A stretch of DNA of 64,000 bases from Escallonia rubra (Eukaryota; Streptophyta; Magnoliopsida; Escalloniales; Escalloniaceae): contig JAVXUO010001798.1 of the NCBI GenBank assembly GCA_033065855.1, positions 1 through 64,000 on the forward strand, given 5' to 3'. The position numbers were made by a program, and so were the translations under genes. Under the pieces are notes generated by a model. That model had not been told where the DNA came from and did not search any database. It saw only the letters and a list, made by a program, of their open reading frames with translations. Positions 57,650 to 64,000 of the stretch are shown here, in pieces (positions within the stretch are counted from its first letter, which is position 1; each line of letters opens with the position of its first letter).

Positions 57650-58710
57650 CAATTGATAGGGGCCATGATTTGTCTAGGGGTTGAAAAGGATGTAGGAGCC
57701 GTTGTCTCTGGCTACATGCACCTAGAAAGGACCTTCTTAGTTTGGAGTGAACTTGGGGTTTAGCATGTTGGCACGTATATACGTGGCGGCTTGGAGGACA
57801 AGGTCGCCCTCAATAAAAATATGTAGTTTGATTTCCCACAAGTCTTGGTGAGCTGATCGTGATATTTCTTCATTCGGCGCAAGGCGTCGGCTCTTCTTTC
57901 ATCAAGACCCTCAAGGGCTGCAAGTCTGGTTTCATCTTCCTCGAGGCCGCTGCATAAGGCAAGCCTAGTAGAGGCGACTGCGATCTCAGCAAAGGCGACT
58001 GCTATCACACACTCATCCCCATAGACAAGGGAGAAGGGCGTGGCTTTCATTGATGTGTCTATAAGTCTTGTAAGTCAAAAGTGCCATACTTATCTTCTCG
58101 GACCATGATTTTTTCTCATTATGGACCATTTGCGATTGAATGCACAGTAGATTTTTTTTTTTAGCCTTCGGCTTGACAATTTCCTTGGGGTTAGTAAGGA
58201 GTTGATGTAGCGTGGTTAATTCCATAAAGGCACGGACCTCCCTGTTGATGAACTTCTTGTAGTTGTCTGAGAAAGTAAGCAATGCCAAAGATAGATGATG
58301 TGGTCATGAAGAAAGTAAGCAATGACTCATGTTGTAGCTCTCTTGAGAGGTATGGCTTCAATCCATTTGATAAAGCATTTAGTGGTGACCATAATCCATA
58401 TGTGGCCTATGGACGGTGGGTGAATAAGACTGATAAGGTCGAGAGACCAAGAGTGGAATTGCCAGGGGACCAGAATCATACGAAGGTCGGACGTTAATGT
58501 GTGCATCTTCTCGGCTTGCCTTTGACAAGGCTCACAGTGCCAGACATGTGAGATGGAGTCAGATTCCATAGTCGGCCGATAGTATCTTAACCTTAACAAT
58601 TTAGAGTACAGCTCCTTGGAGCCCTGGGGCTTGCCACAATTAACGTTGTGCACCTCATTCATCACTTGCATGGCTTGGGCACCCTGTAGGCACCGTAGGG
58701 TGTGCCCCAA
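57650..58710 (-). pseudogene. Tat integrase
   Basis: The zinc-binding region has EVHNVNCG and HVWHCEPCQR (about 58650-58540), but Pro stands where the second His is usual. The core begins FHSWSLDLISLIHPPS with its Asp and FIKWIEAIPLKRAT (about 58490-58335). After a frame change, FSDNYKKFINREVRAFM (about 58270) carries the second Asp region. TPFSLVYGDECVIAV (about 58040) and LEGLDERRADALRRMKKYHD (about 57900) follow. The C-terminal part (NPKFTPN, then EGPF) runs on to about 57650 with stops. Confidence 0.87.
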
Positions 58711-59291
58711 AAAACCTTTGGAAATAACTCACCTTTTGTAACAAAATACCTGATCGAATTTCGTTTGATAGACCAGGTCGTATTGCGATCTAGAGGCAGA
58801 ATCCCATGGGATAAAGGCTGGATAAAGGTTTGTGGCAGTCACCCTAGACGTTAATTACAAGAGCCTTTGTGTTGTCTGATGCGTATAGGCACTCGGAACA
58901 GTCCTGTTGGATATCTGAAGTATCCATGGCCATAAAAGGCCAGAAGAAGCTTATGCATTGGAGGCGATGGTAGAGGAGGAAGAGGACGTCGAGGTCGCAA
59001 CACTTCTGATGGTCGAGCTAAAGTTCATATTTTGCTTATGTGGGTGCCAAGCATCTGGCTAGAGTGCCTTCGAGACAACGTCTATTCAAATCTCCCAACA
59101 TCAAGAAGTCTGTAAGTGAATAAATATAAGCAAGGGAGGGTGTCTTGAGCTAGTCGACAGTTAATTGCCTCTAATTGTCTGAAGTAGAGTCCTTCATGGC
59201 AAGGTCCAATGTTGTGCAAGGTTCTGTCCTCTTTATGATTGTTAGTGTTCACCGTCGAATTCTATTTTGGATACAATTGTGGCCAAGTTAT

Positions 59292-60044
59292 CTACATATC
59301 TGTTTTGGCAAATGTTGTGATGTTCATATTGGACATGGCCGAGTCTTCCCACCAAGTGATGCACCAAGGCACGATAAGGTGGCAGGCTGACTCCTTAACT
59401 GTGAATTCTCTATCGGCATGTTTCATGATTAAGTTAGAAACCCCCTTCACACACAGTGACTTAGCCCCTATGCTGATGGCTAGTATGAGACCAGTGATGA
59501 GGGCTTCATACTCAACTTTGTTATTGGACACTAGGAAGGCAATATTGATGGGTAGAGAGGTTATAACACCGTCCAGTCTTTGAAGAACTATGTCGGTGCC
59601 CCCTTGCCTGAGGGGCATTCCGTTGGGACCATTGGTAATGGCCAAGCCATCGAACTTGGCCGTCCATAATTCATCAATGTCTATGGTCAAGGCTGTCTCC
59701 TTCTTAGGCAATTGGTTTGAGGTCGACTCATCGTGTTGGCTTGGAAAGAAGGCCAGAAGGTTGGCAAGAGCTTGACTCTGGAGATCTGTAGGGTTCTTGA
59801 TGGTCGAACCAAATTTGGCAAGGAAAAGCAACTGGTTGGTAAGATTCCTAGATAGGCAGGCTGAGTGAGCATGTATCAGTGTGGATTGGCCTTGGTGACA
59901 AGTATGACCTGATGCGCCAATAAGTAATGTCTGAATCTCTGCAAGGCGTACACCAAGGTTAGGCAGTGCTTCTCGACCTCGGAGTAACTGGGTTATGGTC
60001 CTCTGATCGTCTGGCTGAGGTAATAAATAGGACACTTCACCCAA
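59292..60044 (-). pseudogene. Tat archaeal-type RNase H
   Basis: A 250-codon ORF. Its second half reads ELWTAKFDGLAITNGPNGMP, then FLVSNNKVEYEALITGLILA and SLCVKGVSNLIM. This fits the additional RNase H of Tat elements (DGS...NNxAEYEALIxGL...GDSxLV). The first Asp and the Glu are present, but the third position is Val (GVS instead of GDS), so activity is unlikely. The first half overlaps the RT/RNase H connection. Confidence 0.82.
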
Positions 60045-60560
60045 TCCACCTCCTGGGGAAGTAAAACCCTTATGGATCTATGAGTGGAGGTCAAGTATAG
60101 TAAGAGTGGGATACCCCTTTGATGAACTATCATGATCTGGGGTGACATGAGGACCGACTTGATCTGTTTAAAAGCTTGCACGCCAAGTGCTGAAATGGTG
60201 CAATGAGTTCGGCCAATACAGGAATTAATCGGTGAAGGTAAGAAACCTTGCCGAGGAAGCTCTTTCACTACTTAACAAGGAGACATCTTCTTGATAGAGG
60301 CGGCTTTGGAAGGGTTGACGTCGATGTCCTACTGACTGAGTAAAAAGTAAAGGATTTTTCTGAATGACACTTCAAAGGCTAGCCAGATAGGGTGAGTGAT
60401 AGGTTTTTTTAAGCTGGTTGCAGGACGCGTTCAATCTCATGCTTGATTTTTAACTCGATCTCAGGGAGGAAGGTCCGCAGCTATTGTTTAACAGGGATGG
60501 ACCCGGTAACAATGTTGAGATGATGCATGACAAGTGCAGGGTCTAACCCGGGCATTTTGT
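59993..60560 (-). pseudogene. Tat reverse transcriptase remnant lacking the catalytic core
   Basis: The RT entry is visible as LNIVTGSIPVKQ, LRTFLPEIELKIKHEIERVL (60520-60420). Soon after comes PLKCHSEKSF (about 60375), DIDVNPSKAASIKKM (about 60320) and the connection QIMIVHQRGIPLLLYL, PIYYLSQTIRGP (60140-59995). The roughly 150 residues that normally carry the DFRDLN, FMDGFSGYNQI and YVDD motifs are missing between QPA (60420) and PLKC. Several stops are present. Confidence 0.78.
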
Positions 60561-60748
60561 TATAGCTCCAATCCAGAACGTCGTGATACTCGTGAAGGAG
60601 GCAACCAATTCCTTTCTTCAACCTGGGGTGAGTTTGGTGCCAATGTAAGTCAGTCTGGGTTCCTCCCCAGGGTCAGTCTGGAAATCTTTAAGGTTTTTGT
60701 CCTGAAGGTGAGAACTATCCTCATAACAGGGTAGAGCTACATCAAGGG

Positions 60749-61952
60749 TAGGGATGGCAAAAAGACCTGCAACTGGCGGTTACCCGCCCCGCTCCGCTCC
60801 TATAGGAGCGGGTTTTTTTTACTTTGACCCGGGCCACGAGGCGGGTATGGTTTTTTTTTTAAAAATCTGCAACGGGTTAGGGGCGGGTGTGGTATTTAGT
60901 CCAAACCGCCCCGATACCCGCATCACCCCGCGACCCGCTCCCCCCCGGTACACTAACCTTATTCACCCTTTAATCCTAGCCGTCCATCCCACATGTATAT
61001 AACATATCCTTATCATCCCCAACCCTAATTTCCAATCATCTCTCACTCTCTGCTGATAACTTGGTGCCGCTTCAGTTTTTCACCCTAATTTTCATCTGTC
61101 GTCGGCTTTCTCTCTCCTGCCGTCGGCAACTCCTTCTTCTCTCCCCATCGTGGCGCCTCCTTCTTCTCTACCCCCGTCGGCGACTAACGTGCGACCGCCA
61201 TAAAGGCACTGTCGGCGACTGACCCAACAGCGATGGTGTCGTTCATCAGCAAGCTGTCGGTGTCGTTCATCAGCAAGTCGTCGCCGCTGTGATGATGGTC
61301 TTCGATCATCAGCAAGTCGTCGCCGCCGTGATCGCTGCCATCTGAGTATATTGGCCTACCGTGAATTTTTCAACAAGTCAACAGAACAGAGGGTGTAACA
61401 CAGACACACGTATCGTAGGCAAAAATTATGACCTTCTTCAACGGATGCTGTTGCAGGCGGCTGATGGCGAATTGACACTTTAGGGCGAGCGGATCCATCT
61501 CTAGCCTTGTCACGGAGATTAGAAGAAAACCGGTGCGGCGCAGAGCGCGTGCGGATGTGATTGAGACCCAGAGATGACGCCTAAACTATAAATGAGTTGT
61601 CGCCTTCATCGGCCCTATCTTCGCTGTCAACGTCGTCCTTCCCCAATTCTCCAATTTTCACAGTTTCGGCTCTGGCTACCCCGGAATGGCGAATCAGAAT
61701 CGGCGAGATCTTTCTCAACTTAGCAATCGACGACTCCAGCGGATTCAAATTCTTCGATGGACTCGACATCGTCGTGGCTCAATCATGTGATTTCGAGGGG
61801 GCGGGGCGGGGATGGGTTTTCTAAAGTATGTTAGGGTCGGATGTGGTATTAAGGTTACAGAACCGGCGCGGGGCAGGGTGGGATTTCAGGGGTAGCGGGG
61901 CGGGTTCGGATTTTAGCAGATCCGCATCCGACCCGCCCCATTGCCATCCCTA
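60749..61952. mobile_element. hAT-type non-autonomous element, perfect 8-bp TSD
   Basis: 1204 bp with terminal inverted repeats TAGGGATGGCAA and TTGCCATCCCTA, flanked by ATCAAGGG at 60741-60748 and 61953-61960. Subterminal regions are rich in CGGG/CCCG. TIR, TSD length and composition match plant hAT elements. There is no transposase. The middle (61050-61830) has gene-like composition; ORFs on opposite strands (61581-61769 minus, 61597-61824 plus) may mark a captured host exon, not recognised. Confidence 0.92.
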
Positions 61953-61960
61953 ATCAAGGG

Positions 61961-62408
61961 TGATCTGAGGCCGGGTGAGAATTGCTCGCCAGCATAACAC
62001 CATTTTATTTCCTCAAGCGGGTTTGGGTCAAGGAGATCAGGTGATTGACCACCTGAAGCCGTTGCGCACTGTCATAACTGGTAGATCACCTTTCCATCCT
62101 TGAGAATATGCTGAAAGGTTGGTTCGGGTTACTGTTTCTTACACTTGAGAGACAAAGGCAGAGAGCTGGCCTTTGGAGCAAGCGGGCTAGTTAAGGTCGA
62201 TGCCTTGTTCTTGCCACTCTTATTGGTTTTGGACATAGGCTTATTTCCACAAAGTTCTTTCCAGTGGTAGTTTGTTTGAATGGACGTGAGTAGAGTTGTC
62301 ACCATCCTTAATAAGAAACAATAAAGTAAGATTCAACACATTCAAATAGAACCCTAGTAGCCAGGATAATCATGGTTGTCTCGCATCCCGGAGGACTGGC
62401 CACAAGTT
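61961..62408 (-). other. Linker between Tat protease and RT, no clear domain
   Basis: On the minus strand this should hold the protease-RT junction. The first bases read LVASPPGC, consistent with the protease end, but then stops are frequent and no motif is seen. An intron or decay could both explain it. Confidence 0.4.
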
Positions 62409-63024
62409 TCACATACAGGTGGTAAGTGGAAGGGACAACCTTGTTGATGTGGATCCAGTTTCGGCCAAGGAGAAGGTGGAATTCAAGTTCCTTGTTATCA
62501 CATGAAATGTGGTGTCACGACCGACAGAGTCGATCATGAGGTTGACAGTTATGTGGCCAAGGGTTGCCTGAGAGCCTTGCCCAAATTCGGTTATCTTGAT
62601 AGGGTCGCGTATTATATTCCTCGCAGGGATGCCAACCATCTGCAAGGTGACAAGAGATATGATGTTGACCGAGGCACCACAGTCTACCAGGGCACGACGA
62701 AAACCATTGCCGTTAAAAATACATTTCAAGAACAAGGGTCGGTTGTAATGCTCAACTGGAGGAGTGTCTTTGTCTGAGAAGACCAAGGCAGTGGGAGAGA
62801 AATGGCGTAGCTCGGCCTGAACGGCAAAGCATTCGGGGACCAAGGCCAGTGGTGACCTCAATCAGACAGTTGGACATGTAAGTTTTTGCAGTGGGTGAAA
62901 ATCCCATTTCATCAAAGAAACCTCTAACCTTCGTCATTTGCCTGAAGGCAGGTGTCAGCTGATCAGTTGAAGGCATGTGTTTGCGCAAATCAGGGACCCA
63001 TAGTGGGTCCATGGGTGCAACCAA
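62409..63024 (-). pseudogene. Tat gag C-terminus and aspartic protease
   Basis: Frame one (63024-62752) begins MVAPMDPLWVPDL and reads FRQMTKVRGFFDEMGFSP, homologous to the gag end of element A. Frame two (62861-62409) carries the protease: HYNRPLFLKCIFNGNGFRRA, then LVDCGASVNII where relatives have VDTGAS, then TFHVITRNLNSTFSL. The catalytic Asp is kept, Thr is Cys. A frame change near 62800 separates the two. Upstream (62985-63030), the sequence matches Tat LTR DNA, so most of gag, the PBS and the LTR end are deleted. Confidence 0.8.
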
Positions 63025-63030
63025 GATAGG

Positions 63031-64000
63031 TTGGGAATATGGCTTTCTAATAACAGGCAGCCCGGGGAGGGGGGGGGGGGCATTCAGTGGAGGTTCTTAT
63101 TTTTCACTTGTTTTCCCTAACTTTTTTTAGCTAGGTTTTTGTAATGGGTAGTGGTGGTGTCCTTAGGGAGGGGAGGGGAGGATAAGACCTCGGGGGAGGT
63201 AGGTAGGGCCCTAAGAGGGGAGGGGTTGGGTTCTGTGGTAATTCATGTTCTCTTTTATGTAAAAAATTTCAAGGGTAGGGTAGGGTGGGGTGGAGTGTTT
63301 AAGACCTTTAATTTGGTGTTTGTCTATTGTTGTGCTTGTTTGTATTTTTCCCACTTTTTAACGGCATGGTTCCAATGGTGCTCTGAAGTGACAGTGGAAG
63401 GTTGCAGATCTTACAGCGATAAGGACTCTTTCTGTGTATTATGAATCCATATGATGAGAAGTGTACTCTTGATTTATGATGTGGCCTGTGGGTTTTTCGA
63501 TTGTCTCTTGTAATTGTAATGGTTTTAATAGTTTGTAATAGCCATGGTATGTCATGACTTTGTTGTTAGAAAATTTAAAGCCAAAAAGGAGTGAGCTTTT
63601 TATCAATGATATTCTCTCATTTACTAAATAAAAATAAAATACCTATAAAGTGTAAAGCATAAGGACAGAGTTGAAAATATATCTTTGGTAAATTCTCCTT
63701 GAAAGACTTTTCTGCATAGCACTCTTCATTGTTTAGAAATTAGTAGTTGTAATTTTGTTTCCTTTTATGAAATACGAAACCCCTTGCTCATCTTTCCTTG
63801 GCTTTCTTATAGATTTTTTTTTTGTACAGCTTGGTCTATCCATTTTAGAGTTATTTCCAAGAAAATGAGGGTGTTGTTTTTGTGGAGTGGTTCATTAACT
63901 TATCTCCTTCGGTCCTCTCTTTTGGTCCTCTCCCTCGATCCTAACAATTTCATCTTTTAACATAATATGTTTATCTTTGTAGTTTTATTTGAAGATTAAG
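63031..64000. other. Unassigned right edge
   Basis: It begins with a G-run (63070-63080) and AG-rich GGGGAGGGGAGG motifs, then becomes AT-rich with T runs. A plus-strand ORF of 97 codons (63151-63444) has no recognised motif. No match to other repeats in the window was seen. Confidence 0.5.

Larger units (their letters stand above)
57561..63030 (-). mobile_element. Tat-type gypsy remnant (element D), gag end to integrase
   Basis: On the minus strand: gag C-terminus and protease (63024-62409), linker with RT entry, RT thumb, archaeal-type RNase H (60044-59292), integrase (58710-57650). An extra RNase H of this kind marks the Tat lineage. RT lacks its catalytic core, gag is mostly missing and no flanking LTR in matching orientation is visible. 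A hAT-type element (60749-61952) lies between protease and RT. Confidence 0.82.

Noticed and set aside
63151..63444. 97-codon plus-strand ORF at the right edge
   Set aside because: No motif, G-rich start, not supported by neighbours or repeats.

Overview
This window comes from a transposon-dominated stretch of a flowering-plant nuclear genome, probably a eudicot. It is built almost entirely of LTR retrotransposons (Ty3/gypsy Del/Tekay and Tat types, plus one Ty1/copia) with plant DNA transposons (Helitron, MULE-type, hAT-type) nested inside them. I see no intact host gene, no tRNA or rRNA and no bacterial features. The nearest species cannot be named from the sequence alone.

Left block (1-25.1 kb). 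A young Del/Tekay chromovirus in plus orientation (element 1, 1-8378, its 5' LTR cut by the window edge) sits in the 3' LTR of an older minus-strand Tekay-like element (element 2, 8379-23141). Element 2 has LTRs of about 3.4 kb and a decayed internal region of about 3.7 kb. Its 5' LTR is split by a minus-strand copia element (17838-22403; TSD GTATA; termini TA...TA rather than TG...CA). Element 2 in turn interrupts the gag of a minus-strand Tat-type element (23142-25118).

Middle block (25.1-30.3 kb). Two related Tat LTRs lie head to head, one minus (ending at 25134) and one plus (ending at 30315). Around and between them are GC-rich short-period arrays, an exact 27-bp x4 array and a roughly 170-bp tandem repeat.

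Right block (30.3-63 kb). A decayed plus-strand gene resembling plant mobile domain (PMD) proteins, with intron-like interruptions, runs from 30.3 or 44.7 kb to 57.1 kb. Two minus-strand Tekay-like retrotransposons split it: element 4 (30840-44692, TSD TAGAG) and element 5 (45193-54688, TSD AATAG). Element 4 carries gag-PR-RT remnants, a truncated foreign LTR in place of RNase H and integrase, and a 5.8-kb non-autonomous Helitron in its 5' LTR. The Helitron holds a fragment resembling the SAGA coactivator ADA2 and a MULE-type element. Element 5 has no coding domain and carries a hAT-like element with a second MULE copy inside it; a third MULE copy lies in its 5' LTR. Beyond the PMD gene, a minus-strand Tat pol (57.6-63.0 kb: protease, RT lacking its catalytic core, archaeal-type RNase H, integrase) is interrupted by a 1.2-kb hAT-type element with a perfect 8-bp TSD. 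The last kilobase is unassigned.

The genes do not work together as a pathway. The window is a record of successive insertions whose order can be read from target-site duplications and from paralogous empty sites. The most interesting item is the spliced PMD-like gene lying antisense to, and just downstream of, the Tat pol.
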